In this document: positions 54,328 to 61,860 of the stretch, piece by piece
Layout of the letters: every line of letters starts with the position of its first letter
Position numbering within the stretch: the first letter of the stretch is position 1
Assembly (NCBI RefSeq): GCF_009695875.1
Contig: NZ_VUNC01000007.1
Span: 89,706 to 153,705 of the forward strand
Reading direction: 5' to 3'
Length of the DNA stretch: 64,000 nt
Origin: Olsenella porci
Lineage (GTDB): Bacteria; Actinomycetota; Coriobacteriia; Coriobacteriales; Atopobiaceae
The notes under the pieces: model-generated
What the model saw: only the letters and a program-made list of their open reading frames with translations
Told to the model about the DNA's origin: nothing
Database searches by the model: none
Translations under genes and position numbers: made by a program

Positions 54328-55416
54328 ATGAGCGAGACGAGTACGGCGGGCGCGCCCGCACGGTCACGCACGCACCAGGTTCACGTGGGGCAGGTTCCCG
54401 TTGGGGGAGGTGCCCCGGTCTCGGTTCAGTCGATGTGCACGACCAGGACCAGCGACCCCAAGGCAACCCTGGCGCAGATCTCGCGTCTCGCCGAGGCCGG
54501 CTGCGAGATTATCCGGGTCGCCATCCCCAACGCGCAGGCGCTCGACGGCTTTGGCACCATCTGCGGCGAGAGCCCGCTGCCTGTCGTGGCCGACATCCAC
54601 TTCGACCACAAGCTTGCCATCGAGGCCGTCTCCCGCGGTGCCTCGGCAATTCGCATCAACCCGGGTAACATCGGGTCTCTCGACCGCGTCGACGCGGTCA
54701 TCGACGCTGCCGGTTCCGCGGGCGTGCCCATTCGCATCGGAGTCAACGCGGGGTCCCTGGACCCTGACATCGACAGGCGAGAGGACCTTGACCCTTCGCA
54801 GAAGCTCGTGGCGTCGGCAGTCTCGTTCGTCCGCCACTTTGAGGAGCGCGGGTTCCGTGACGTGGTCCTCTCCGCCAAGGCGCACTCGGTGCCCACGACC
54901 ATCCGCACGTATCGAACCCTCTCGCGCGAGCTCCCCACCGTCCCGCTGCACGTGGGAGTGACCGAGGCTGGCACGCTCCGCCAGGGAACGGTCAAGAACA
55001 GCATCGCCGTGGGAACGCTGTTGCAGGACGGCATCGGTGACACCATGCGGCTCTCGCTCACCGCGGACCCCGTGGAGGAGGTGCTCGTTGCCTGGGACCT
55101 GCTCTCGTGCCTGGGCATGCGTCGCCTGAGGCCCGAGCTCGTGAGCTGCCCCACCTGCGGGCGCTGCCAGGTGGACCTGATCGACATCGCACGCCAGGTG
55201 TCGGACCGACTGGAGGGCATGCGCGCGCCCATCTCCGTCGCCGTCATGGGCTGCGTGGTCAATGGCCCCGGCGAGGCGCGCGACGCCGACCTGGGGGTCG
55301 CCTGCGGCAAGGGGCAGGGGCTCCTCTTCGAGAATGGCAAGCCCCTGCGCAAGGTCACGGAGGACAAGATAGTGGACGAGCTTGTCTCCGAGATCAAGAG
55401 CCGCTACCAAGGCTGA
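54328..55416 (+). CDS. ispG: 4-hydroxy-3-methylbut-2-enyl diphosphate synthase (flavodoxin/ferredoxin)
   Basis: IspG reduces MEcPP to HMBPP, the penultimate MEP-pathway step. The 362-aa bacterial short form has the TIM barrel (SVQSMCTTRTSDPKATLAQI, VADIHFDHKLAIEA, IRINPGNIG, HVGVTEAG). The C-terminal Fe-S domain has SCPTCGRCQVD and MGCVVNGPGEARDADLGV. ATG follows AGGGGGTC 8 bases after rseP. The order dxr-rseP-ispG-proS is conserved in Gram-positives. Confidence 0.97.
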   Translation: MSETSTAGAPARSRTHQVHVGQVPVGGGAPVSVQSMCTTRTSDPKATLAQISRLAEAGCEIIRVAIPNAQALDGFGTICGESPLPVVADIHFDHKLAIEAVSRGASAIRINPGNIGSLDRVDAVIDAAGSAGVPIRIGVNAGSLDPDIDRREDLDPSQKLVASAVSFVRHFEERGFRDVVLSAKAHSVPTTIRTYRTLSRELPTVPLHVGVTEAGTLRQGTVKNSIAVGTLLQDGIGDTMRLSLTADPVEEVLVAWDLLSCLGMRRLRPELVSCPTCGRCQVDLIDIARQVSDRLEGMRAPISVAVMGCVVNGPGEARDADLGVACGKGQGLLFENGKPLRKVTEDKIVDELVSEIKSRYQG

Positions 55417-55468
55417 GCCACGGCGTATCATGGTCAGCGTGTGTGAAGTAACCCGGAAGGAAGAAACC

Positions 55469-57190
55469 TTGAGCACCTACATGAAGATGTCCCGCCTCTA
55501 CGCACCGACCCTCAAGGAGGACCCTGCCGAGGCGGAGCTGGCCAGCCACAAGCTCCTCCTCAGGGCGGGCATGATCCGCAAGGGGGCCTCGGGCCTCTAC
55601 AGCTACCTCCCGCTCGCATGGAGGTCGATCCTCAAGATCGAGCGGATCATCCGCGAGGAGATGGACGCCATCGGCGCGCAGGAGATGCAGGTCCCCATCC
55701 TCACCGACGGCGAGCTCTGGCGCCAGTCGGGCCGTTGGGGCGTGTACGGGCCCGAGCTCATGCGCCTGAAGGACCGCCACGAGCGCGAGTTCGCCCTTGG
55801 CCCCACCCACGAGGAGTCGTTCACCGACCTGGTGCGCAACGAGCTCCGCAGCTACAAGCAGCTCCCCGTGACCCTCTACCAGATCCAGGACAAGTTCCGC
55901 GACGAGCTGCGCCCGCGCTTTGGCCTCATGAGGAGCCGCGAGTTCATCATGAAGGATGGCTACTCGTTCTCCGCGGACGAGGAGTCCATGCGCCAGTGCT
56001 ACCAGGAGGAGAAGGAGGCCTACGCGCGCATCGCTGAGAGGTGCGGCGTCAGGGCGCTTCCCGTTGTGGCCGACTCCGGCCAGATTGGCGGCGACTCCTC
56101 CGTCGAGTTCATGGCGCTCGCAGACGCGGGCGAGGCGGAGCTCGTGTACTGCGACGACTGCGGCTTCGCGGCGGACGTCGAGGCGGCGACCGCCAAGGTC
56201 CACGTGACCGAGGGCGCGGAGGGCGAGCTGGAGCGCGTCCATACGCCGGGGGCGGGTTCCATCGCCGACGTGAGCGCGCTTCTCGGCGTGGAGCAGAGCG
56301 GCACGCGCAAGGCCCTCGCGCTGGTGGATGGCGAGGGGAACCCCGTCGTCTGCTTCGTGCCCGGCGACCACGACATGAACGACGTCAAGGCCGAGCACGC
56401 CTTTGGTGCCTACCACCTCATGACCGACGAGGAGCTTGAGCAGTACGGCCTGGTCAAGGGCTTCATCGGTCCGGTCGGGCTGCCCCAGGGCATCCGCGTC
56501 TGCGCGGACGAGTCGCTCAGGGAGTCCACGTGGTGGCTCGTCGGCGCCAACGAGGCGGACTATCACTTCGTGCACGCCAAGCGCGGGCGCGACTTCCAGA
56601 TCGCCAACGACGCTTGGGTGGACGTCGTGACCGCCAAGCCGGGCGACCTCTGCCCCAAGTGCGGCCGTCCCCTCAAGGGCGCGCGTGGCATCGAGATGGG
56701 CCAGGTGTTCCAGCTGGGCACCAAGTACTCCGAGGCCATGGGCGCCACCTTCGCCGACGTGGACGGGCACGAGCAGCCGCTCCAGATGGGCTGCTACGGC
56801 ATCGGAGTCTCAAGGACTGTCGCGGCCGTTGTTGAGCAGCACCACGACGACAACGGGATCATCTGGCCCGTTTCGGTCGCACCGTACGAGGTCGAGGTCA
56901 TTCCCCTCTCCATTGGCGACGACGTCGTGTGGCCCGTCGCCGAGCAGGTCGCAGACGGGCTTGCGAAGGAGGGCGTCGAGGTCGTGCTGGACGACCGCAA
57001 GGAGCGCCCGGGCGTCAAGTTCAACGATGCTGACCTCATGGGCTTCCCGTATCAGGTCGTCTGCGGCAAGAAGGCCGTCAAGAACGGCAACGTCGAGGTC
57101 AAGGACCGCGCGACGGGGGAGAGGAGCGAGCTTCCTATCTCGGAGGTCGTCGCGACGCTTGCCGCCCGCGTTCGCTCCCAGCGTGCGTAG
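55469..57190 (+). CDS. proS: proline--tRNA ligase, prokaryote type with editing domain
   Basis: ProRS charges tRNA-Pro. The 573-aa protein starts MSTYMKMSRLYAPTLKEDPAEAE. It has class II motif 1 (REEMDAIGAQEMQVPILT), motif 2 (RDELRPRFGLMRSREFIMKDGYSF), a YbaK-like INS editing domain at about 225-390 (PGAGSIADVSALLGVEQSGTRKALALV), motif 3 (GCYGIGVSRTVAAVVEQ) and an anticodon-binding domain. TTG 55469 with GGAAGGAAG upstream is chosen; the upstream in-frame extension is not conserved. A terminator follows. Confidence 0.96.
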   Translation: MSTYMKMSRLYAPTLKEDPAEAELASHKLLLRAGMIRKGASGLYSYLPLAWRSILKIERIIREEMDAIGAQEMQVPILTDGELWRQSGRWGVYGPELMRLKDRHEREFALGPTHEESFTDLVRNELRSYKQLPVTLYQIQDKFRDELRPRFGLMRSREFIMKDGYSFSADEESMRQCYQEEKEAYARIAERCGVRALPVVADSGQIGGDSSVEFMALADAGEAELVYCDDCGFAADVEAATAKVHVTEGAEGELERVHTPGAGSIADVSALLGVEQSGTRKALALVDGEGNPVVCFVPGDHDMNDVKAEHAFGAYHLMTDEELEQYGLVKGFIGPVGLPQGIRVCADESLRESTWWLVGANEADYHFVHAKRGRDFQIANDAWVDVVTAKPGDLCPKCGRPLKGARGIEMGQVFQLGTKYSEAMGATFADVDGHEQPLQMGCYGIGVSRTVAAVVEQHHDDNGIIWPVSVAPYEVEVIPLSIGDDVVWPVAEQVADGLAKEGVEVVLDDRKERPGVKFNDADLMGFPYQVVCGKKAVKNGNVEVKDRATGERSELPISEVVATLAARVRSQRA

Positions 57191-57226
57191 CGTGTGCTCG
57201 TAGGCTAACCTAGCTAGTAACCAATG

Positions 57227-57265
57227 CAGCTCCCTCGGATGACATGACGTCCGGGGGGCTGTTTG
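57227..57265 (+). terminator. proS terminator
   Basis: CAGCTCCC pairs with GGGGGCTG (with inner GGA/TCC), followed by TTTGTTTG, about 36 bases after the proS stop. It marks the end of the uppS-to-proS operon. Confidence 0.8.
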
Positions 57266-57520
57266 TTTGAGTGGGTGTCCCGTCATTGGAACATTACGCA
57301 ATCATCGATAGATACCGCCGCTTGCGGCACAAATTTTGATTCACAGGTTTCAGTTTCCAAGCCGTTACGTTGGGCGTATCGCAAGGTTTGCATGCGTAAG
57401 GCCACCGGGCTTTCCACTGTTAGCCATGAAACGCACATTGAAGCAATCTAGGGCGCACGATATAAGTGGCGGAAAAAACTGGCGAATCTTTAGTAGCGAT
57501 ATTTTAATCGATATTTCTGC
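57266..57520. other. low-GC intergenic stretch before tRNA-Val
   Basis: The 373 bases between proS and tRNA-Val hold the proS terminator and the tRNA promoter. In between are about 250 bases with distinctly lower GC than the window (for example GTGGCGGAAAAAACTGGCG and a GATATTTTAATCGATATTTC patch with a repeated GATATT). No protein or RNA gene is recognisable. Only short weak frames exist. Confidence 0.6.
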
Positions 57521-57549
57521 TTTACCCCCATGGAACTCTCTGGTAAGAT
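57521..57549 (+). promoter_or_regulatory. tRNA-Val promoter
   Basis: TTTACC (57521-57526), 17 bases, then TAAGAT (57544-57549), 14 bases before the tRNA 5' end. Confidence 0.75.
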
Positions 57550-57563
57550 GCTCCTTGCACTGA

Positions 57564-57638
57564 GGGCGATTGGCTCAGGGGTAGAGCACTTCCTTCACAC
57601 GGAAGGGGTCGCTGGTTCGAATCCAGCATCGCCCACCA
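57564..57638 (+). tRNA. tRNA-Val (CAC)
   Basis: A 75-base cloverleaf: acceptor GGGCGAT pairs with ATCGCCC, the D arm is TGGCTCAGGGGTAGAGCA, the anticodon loop TTCACAC gives CAC, the T arm is GCTGGTTCGAATCCAGC, and CCA is encoded. It reads GTG codons. A terminator with a UUCG loop follows at once. Confidence 0.97.
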
Positions 57639-57647
57639 TGACATTGA

Positions 57648-57675
57648 GGCGACGGCTTCGGTCGTCGCCATTTTT
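57648..57675 (+). terminator. terminator between the two tRNA genes
   Basis: A 9-bp stem (GGCGACGGC with GTCGTCGCC including one G-T pair) is capped by a CUUCGG tetraloop and followed by ATTTTTG. It lies between tRNA-Val and the next tRNA, only 4 bases before the latter. Confidence 0.9.
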
Positions 57676-57679
57676 GTAA

Positions 57680-57755
57680 GGGCCCATGGCGCAACGGTTA
57701 GCGCAGGGGACTCATAATCCCTGGGTTGCAGGTTCGAATCCTGCTGGGCCCACCA
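57680..57755 (+). tRNA. tRNA with CAU anticodon (tRNA-Ile2 or elongator tRNA-Met)
   Basis: A 76-base cloverleaf: acceptor GGGCCCA pairs with TGGGCCC, anticodon loop CTCATAA gives CAT, the T arm is GCAGGTTCGAATCCTGC, and CCA is encoded. It is not an initiator by its fully paired acceptor. The GGGCCC acceptor and GGGGA/TCCCT anticodon stem resemble bacterial tRNA-Ile2, whose C34 is changed to lysidine by TilS; elongator Met remains possible. It has no promoter of its own in the 4-base gap, so it depends on read-through or on sequences inside the upstream terminator region. Confidence 0.9.
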
Positions 57756-57763
57756 TGAAAGCG

Positions 57764-57796
57764 ACGCTCCCGGCGAGTCTTCGCTGGGGGCGTTTT
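57764..57796 (+). terminator. terminator after the CAU tRNA
   Basis: ACGCTCCC pairs with GGGGGCGT (with inner GCGA/TTCGC), followed by TTTT. It lies 9 bases after the tRNA. Confidence 0.75.
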
Positions 57797-58083
57797 GGTA
57801 GCTCTAGACTTCTCCTCGGGAAGCCATCAGGAAATTCTCGGTCTCGCGTTTAAGCTAGGCGACTGAGTGCCGACAAACAACGGCAATGCAAATGTTGAGC
57901 ATTGACCTGTGTAGCCGCAATGAGCATTCCATCAGGCCTAGCAGAGAAAGCTCACTTGACCGAAGTAGGATCGCGTCGTAAACGTTGGTGTAAGCGAAGG
58001 GGCCGTCGGGCTTGACCGTCGGCCGAGAAGGGGCGGCCATCGTCCCAGAATCTGAAATCGCGACAGGTCGGATCCTTGGGAAA
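57797..58083. other. non-coding stretch between tRNA and transposase remnant
   Basis: About 290 bases with mixed composition. The first 150 bases are of lower GC and show nothing recognisable. From about 57995 the sequence is GC-rich, with repeated CCGTCGG units (GGGCCGTCGGGCTTGACCGTCGGCC), possibly the left end of the insertion sequence. No exact IS terminal repeat could be paired with the other side. Confidence 0.5.
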
Positions 58084-58097
58084 GGGACGATGGCCGC
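58033..58097. repeat. 14-bp inverted repeat covering the transposase start
   Basis: Perfect 14-base arms at 58033-58046 and 58084-58097 flank 37 bases. The right arm contains the ATG (58090) of the transposase remnant, so in RNA the hairpin would cover the start codon. Confidence 0.75.
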
Positions 58098-59139
58098 AAC
58101 GCAAAGCGTGTCAGACGCGCCGCCCACGGCGACCCTGGGCGGCGCGACCATGCCGAGGTTCCAGGACGGCACGATTGACATGCGGGGGCTGCTGCGGAGG
58201 CTCGCGGGGGGCGTCGCGAGCGAGACCATGGGCGCCGGGGCCGACCGGATGCCCGGCGGGGGCAACGGCAGGAACCGCTGCAGGGAGCACAGGCCACCGA
58301 CCTGCGTGGGGACGCTCGCGCCCGGGGTCCCGGAGCCCGGGCGGGGCCGCTTCCTCCCCGAGGGCGTCCTTACCCGCTACCAGGGGGAGGCCCGGAAGAT
58401 GGGCATGGACGGGCTGTCGAAGGGCCGGGCCGGCGCGGTGGCGAGGGACCCGTGCGCCGACGTGGGGGAGCTGCGGCTCCCCGGGGTCCGCGCCCCCTGC
58501 CTCCGGCTCGACGCGACCCACGCGAAGCGCGGGGGGGAGGGCCGCGTGGCGCCCGCCGCGGCGGTGACGGCCATCGGCTGCGGCGGGCGCGGGTGGGGGC
58601 GCGTCCCGGGCGCGCCGGTCGCCGACGCCGGGGGCCACGGCTCCCGGCCCTCCTTCCCGGACGCCGCCAGGCAAGGGGGCGCCTCGGGCGTCCGGCTCGT
58701 CACGCCCGACGCCCACGAGGGGCTGAGGGGCCATGCGGGAGGCCTTCCGGGGCGCGGCCCGGCAGCGCCGCGTCGTCCGCCTCATGCGCGACTGCGCGCG
58801 TGGGGCCGGGGGCTGGCAGCTCGGCCGGCGAGCGTACGGGATGGTCGGCGCGAACAACGCGCAGGAGAGGACCGACAGGGAGATCAGGCGCAGGTCGAGG
58901 GTGGTGCAGGTGTTCCCCTCGGAGGCGTCGCTGGCCCGCCTGGTGGGGGCGGTGTTGTGCTAGCGGGACGAAGGGTGGTCGGGTCGCGCTACTTCTCGGA
59001 GGAGAAGATCTCCGAGCTCTGCGAGGACGGGCCTAAGCCCGAGCCGCCGAGCGAGGGGAGCAGCGGGGAGCTCGGGTTCGTGGCGGAGCAGGCGACCAGG
59101 GCGAGCCTCGAGCTTGCGGACAGGATGGAGGCGGCATAG
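58090..59139 (+). pseudogene. decayed IS256/Mutator-family transposase
   Basis: The remnant reads as the Mutator family: a start like MAATQSVSD, then FQDGTIDMRGLLRRLA, CVGTLAPGVP, VLTRYQ, MGMDGLSK, RAPCLRLDATHAK (first catalytic Asp) and [16 protein letters not shown] (second Asp). At about 58730 the frame shifts to [20 protein letters not shown], followed by [37 protein letters not shown] stop at 58961 and a shift back give SRYFSEEKISEL. Blocks are missing after VLTRYQ (about 30 residues) and after LMRDCAR (about 75 residues, expected to include the third acidic residue). It cannot be active. No clear terminal repeats were found. Confidence 0.88.
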
Positions 59140-59146
59140 GATACAG

Positions 59147-59176
59147 GCGAGGTTTCGAATCCTAGCGACGCCCCAC
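59147..59176 (+). other. tRNA 3'-end-like remnant, possible degenerate attachment site
   Basis: Right after the transposase remnant, TTCGAATCC-T-AGC-GA-CGCCC-CAC resembles the T-loop-to-CCA end of the tRNA-Val at 57564-57638 (TTCGAATCCAGCATCGCCCACCA region) with a few changes. No other tRNA parts are present. It may be an att-like scar of an integration event, or coincidence. Confidence 0.3.
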
Positions 59177-59257
59177 TCGCTCGGCCGGGACGAGCCCGGC
59201 ACTCGCCCTCGGGCTTACGCCAACTTTCTCGACGCTACCGAATTCGTCGGCGTCGGC

Positions 59258-60097
59258 ATGCTCGACGTAAGACGCATCCATAGCAGCGTCAGCAAGACCT
59301 ATTACGATAAGAGGGCGATACTCGAGGCGGACCGCGACGGCATCTTGTGCGGCCTCGATGGGCTGGAGAAAACGGGCGGCGTCCGCCGTAACAAGCCAGC
59401 ATGCAATGACCAGATTATCGGCTACATGGTCACCCACAGCTCGGGATTCGATAACCCCGATTTAGACTCAAGCCTGTTCGTCGGGGGTCGATACGACGGG
59501 AACGGCTTCTACCTGCGCAAGGACAACTATCTGCAGAAGATGCCGCTGTTCGCGATGTCGCGCTATATCACGTACAACCGTGAGTGGACGCAGCGGGCCC
59601 GCATCATGAAGTCGGGTGACGGCGCGAACCGATTCAACGCCGATGTCGCGTCCGGAGAACTCGACCAGTGGCTGCGCAAGTGCCTGCTGTTCACGTGCGT
59701 TGAGTCACAGAACCACATGCGCACTTTCACCGGCAGCGACGGGCGGTTCTACCGAAACGAGCTGTGCATGGACACAACAAACGGCCCGACCGTCACATCC
59801 GAGGATTTGAGGAGGCTCGATGTCGGGGAACCCGAGCAGCGCGTCATCGACCAATGGAACGTGTTGCTGGGGGCCGCGAAGGAGACAGCTGAGTACAATC
59901 CCGCTCTGACCTATGGCGTCTACCAGATTCGCGTTGAAATCGACACCTCGTACAAGGACGAGGATGGTAAGACCGTCTGGAACAACGTCGAGGTCCATTC
60001 CGCTTACCAAACATTGAAGACGCTGGCCACGGACTATTACAACAGCGAAATAGTGCCGACACTGTTCAAATATGAGTTCTTGAAATACGACGACTGA
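59258..60097 (+). pseudogene. C-terminal part of an unrecognised protein, possibly a DNA methyltransferase
   Basis: An open stretch of 279 codons from ATG 59258; the frame stays open upstream into the transposase remnant, and no ribosome-binding site precedes the ATG. It contains NKPACNDQIIGYMVTHSSGFDNPDLDSSLF, DNYLQKMPLFAMSRYI and a C-terminus NSEIVPTLFKYEFLK. The latter resembles ends of adenine-specific DNA methylases of restriction systems, but no SAM (FxGxG) or NPPY motif is present, so I treat it as a 5'-truncated fragment. GC is lower than in the core genes. A terminator follows, suggesting the 3' end is original. Confidence 0.45.
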
Positions 60098-60121
60098 AAA
60101 CCAACATGTCGTTTGCTTGAC

Positions 60122-60154
60122 AGAGGACGGCTCCTGTTAGAGCCGTCCTCTTTT
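60122..60154 (+). terminator. terminator after the 59258 fragment
   Basis: A perfect 12-bp stem (60122-60133 with 60140-60151) has loop CTGTTA and is followed by TTTTG. It is 24 bases past the stop codon. Confidence 0.88.
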
Positions 60155-60334
60155 GAGCTTGTGCGTTATGTTAAGACAAGGTTCAGAATTTCATTCTGTC
60201 AACACTGGTCTAACAGGGCCTAACGCCTCGGTGTCGAAGGCGCGGTCGGCAGGAGGTGCGGGGATGCCCTCGCGTCACCCTGGGCCTTGCGGGTCCCGTG
60301 ACCGTCGTGGGGGACATGACGTAAACCTTCCGCA

Positions 60335-60357
60335 CGCCCCCGTCCGTTCCCCGCGCA
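60335..60357. repeat. left arm of a 23-base inverted repeat
   Basis: Identical in reverse complement to 61831-61853. The arms are about 1.5 kb apart and bracket the secreted protein gene. Confidence 0.9.
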
Positions 60358-60365
60358 TGGGAAAG

Positions 60366-60388
60366 GGGCGGGCGCCGACGACCTCTCG
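60366..60388. repeat. left copy of a 23-base direct repeat
   Basis: Identical to 61790-61812 on the same strand. The right copy is part of a terminator-like hairpin after the secreted protein gene; the left copy can form a shorter version (GGGCG with CGCCC). Confidence 0.9.
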
Positions 60389-60477
60389 ACGCCCGGCGAA
60401 GGGGCTTCACGAACCCTGAACGACACGGTGTACTCTTAATCGTGAGAAGAGAGACAGCGAGCGGGAGGAGAGGAACC

Positions 60478-61752
60478 ATGAGGGATTACAGGACCAGGAT
60501 CGGGATGGGGCTCGCGGGGGCCGCGGCGTCGGTGGCGGTCGCGGCGGGCCTCGGGCTCGGGGCGGTCGCGGCGACGCCCGCCATGGCGGCGGACTGGGGC
60601 GGCACCCAGCCGATGCACCGACTGTACAACCCCAACAGCGGGGAGCACTTCTACACGGGCAACACCAACGAGCGCGACCACCTCGTCAAGGTCGGCTGGC
60701 GCTACGAGGGCACGGGCTGGGTCGCCCCGGCCAAGAGCTCCACGCCCGTCTACCGACTCTACAACCCCAACGCGGGCGACCACCACTACACGATGAGCAG
60801 GGGCGAGCGCGACCACCTCGTGAGCGTGGGCTGGAGGTACGAGGGGATCGGCTGGTACAGCTCCGACGCGAAGTCGGTGCCCCTCTACCGCCAGTACAAC
60901 CCCAACGCCAGGACGGGCTCCCACAACTTCACGACGAGCCGCGGCGAGCAGGCCGTGCTGGTCTCCAAGGGCTGGAGGGCCGAGGGCACGGCCTGGTACG
61001 GCACCAGCGCCAAGGCGGCGCAGGGCCCGCTCTCTGATGCCTACGACCCCAGGGCCGCGTCGCCCACCGTCGCGGTCGGCTCCAGCATCGACCCCAGGTC
61101 GGCCATAGCCGACGCCGCGTCTCTGCCGGACGGCACCGCGTTCACGTGGGCTGAGGCCCCCGACACCTCCCGCGAGGGCACGGCGGAGGGCACCGTCACA
61201 GTCACCTACCCCGACGGCACCGCGGACACCGTGGCGGTGACCGTGACCGTCCGCGAGAAGCTCATGGCCGACGAGTACCAGCCCGCGGGGAGGAGGCTGG
61301 TCGTGAAGCAGGGCAACAAGCCCAACCCCCACTGCGCACTCACCAACGAGGGCGACCTGCCCGAGGGGACGAAGCTCTCCTGGAGGGCGACGCCCTCCAC
61401 GAAGGCGACCGGCGTCTCCAAGGCCACCCTCGTGGCGACCTACCCCGACGGCTCCTCCGACGCCGTGACCGTGACGGTCGAGGTGCAGGACGAGGCGACG
61501 TTCGCGAACTCCTGGGCGACCATGAAGTTCGACGGCATCACGAGGGTGTACCTCATCAAGGTCCCCGACGGTGACTCGGCGGCGAACATCGATGGGTACT
61601 TCAGCAACGCCGACTTCCCCTCCGCCAAGGACGCGCAGGACTACATGGAGTCGCTGCACAGGGTCTGGGGCTACGACATCAGCCGCTACACCGTCGTCGG
61701 GCCGTTCGTTGATGCCCCCGACGACAAGAGTTGGATCCCGGTTGCCGAGTAG
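60478..61752 (+). CDS. secreted protein with DUF5648-type repeats and two Rib-type domains
   Basis: The 424-aa protein has a signal peptide (basic DYRTRIG, hydrophobic Ala/Gly core, cleavage near ATPAMAADW at residue 38). Three tandem repeats follow at about residues 43-180, each with LYNPNxGxHxYT, ER(D/E)xLVxxGWRYEG and a closing GW or AWY, as in DUF5648 domains of lysozyme-like and surface proteins. Two Rib-like domains lie at about 188-270 and 275-350, each ending in VTYPDGTxDxVxVTVxV. A unique 70-residue C-terminus ends DDKSWIPVAE. There is no LPxTG or membrane anchor, so it is probably released or wall-bound. ATG follows GGGAGGAGAGG. It appears intact. Confidence 0.85.
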   Translation: MRDYRTRIGMGLAGAAASVAVAAGLGLGAVAATPAMAADWGGTQPMHRLYNPNSGEHFYTGNTNERDHLVKVGWRYEGTGWVAPAKSSTPVYRLYNPNAGDHHYTMSRGERDHLVSVGWRYEGIGWYSSDAKSVPLYRQYNPNARTGSHNFTTSRGEQAVLVSKGWRAEGTAWYGTSAKAAQGPLSDAYDPRAASPTVAVGSSIDPRSAIADAASLPDGTAFTWAEAPDTSREGTAEGTVTVTYPDGTADTVAVTVTVREKLMADEYQPAGRRLVVKQGNKPNPHCALTNEGDLPEGTKLSWRATPSTKATGVSKATLVATYPDGSSDAVTVTVEVQDEATFANSWATMKFDGITRVYLIKVPDGDSAANIDGYFSNADFPSAKDAQDYMESLHRVWGYDISRYTVVGPFVDAPDDKSWIPVAE

Positions 61753-61789
61753 GGGCCACTTCCAAGGCACTGTAATATGATCTGTCCCA

Positions 61790-61822
61790 GGGCGGGCGCC
61801 GACGACCTCTCGGTGCCCGCCC
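61790..61822 (+). terminator. terminator of the secreted protein gene
   Basis: GGGCGGGC pairs with GCCCGCCC around a 17-base loop that can itself pair (CCGA/TCGG), followed by CTATCTTG. The left 23 bases are the right copy of the direct repeat. Confidence 0.6.
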
Positions 61823-61830
61823 CTATCTTG

Positions 61831-61853
61831 TGCGCGGGGAACGGACGGGGGCG
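61831..61853. repeat. right arm of the 23-base inverted repeat
   Basis: Reverse complement of 60335-60357, located directly after the terminator of the secreted protein gene and just before the stop of the minus-strand restriction-enzyme remnant. Confidence 0.9.
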
Positions 61854-61860
61854 GGCGCGT

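Larger units (their letters stand above)
60155..60477. other. non-coding region upstream of the secreted protein gene
   Basis: A 380-base gap after the fragment gene. The first 60 bases are AT-rich with a CAGAATTTCATTCTG inverted repeat (about 60184-60198). The rest is GC-rich and holds the left members of two repeat pairs (60335-60357 and 60366-60388). Just upstream of the gene lies a possible -10 (TACTCT or TTAATC near 60431-60439). No gene is seen. Confidence 0.6.
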
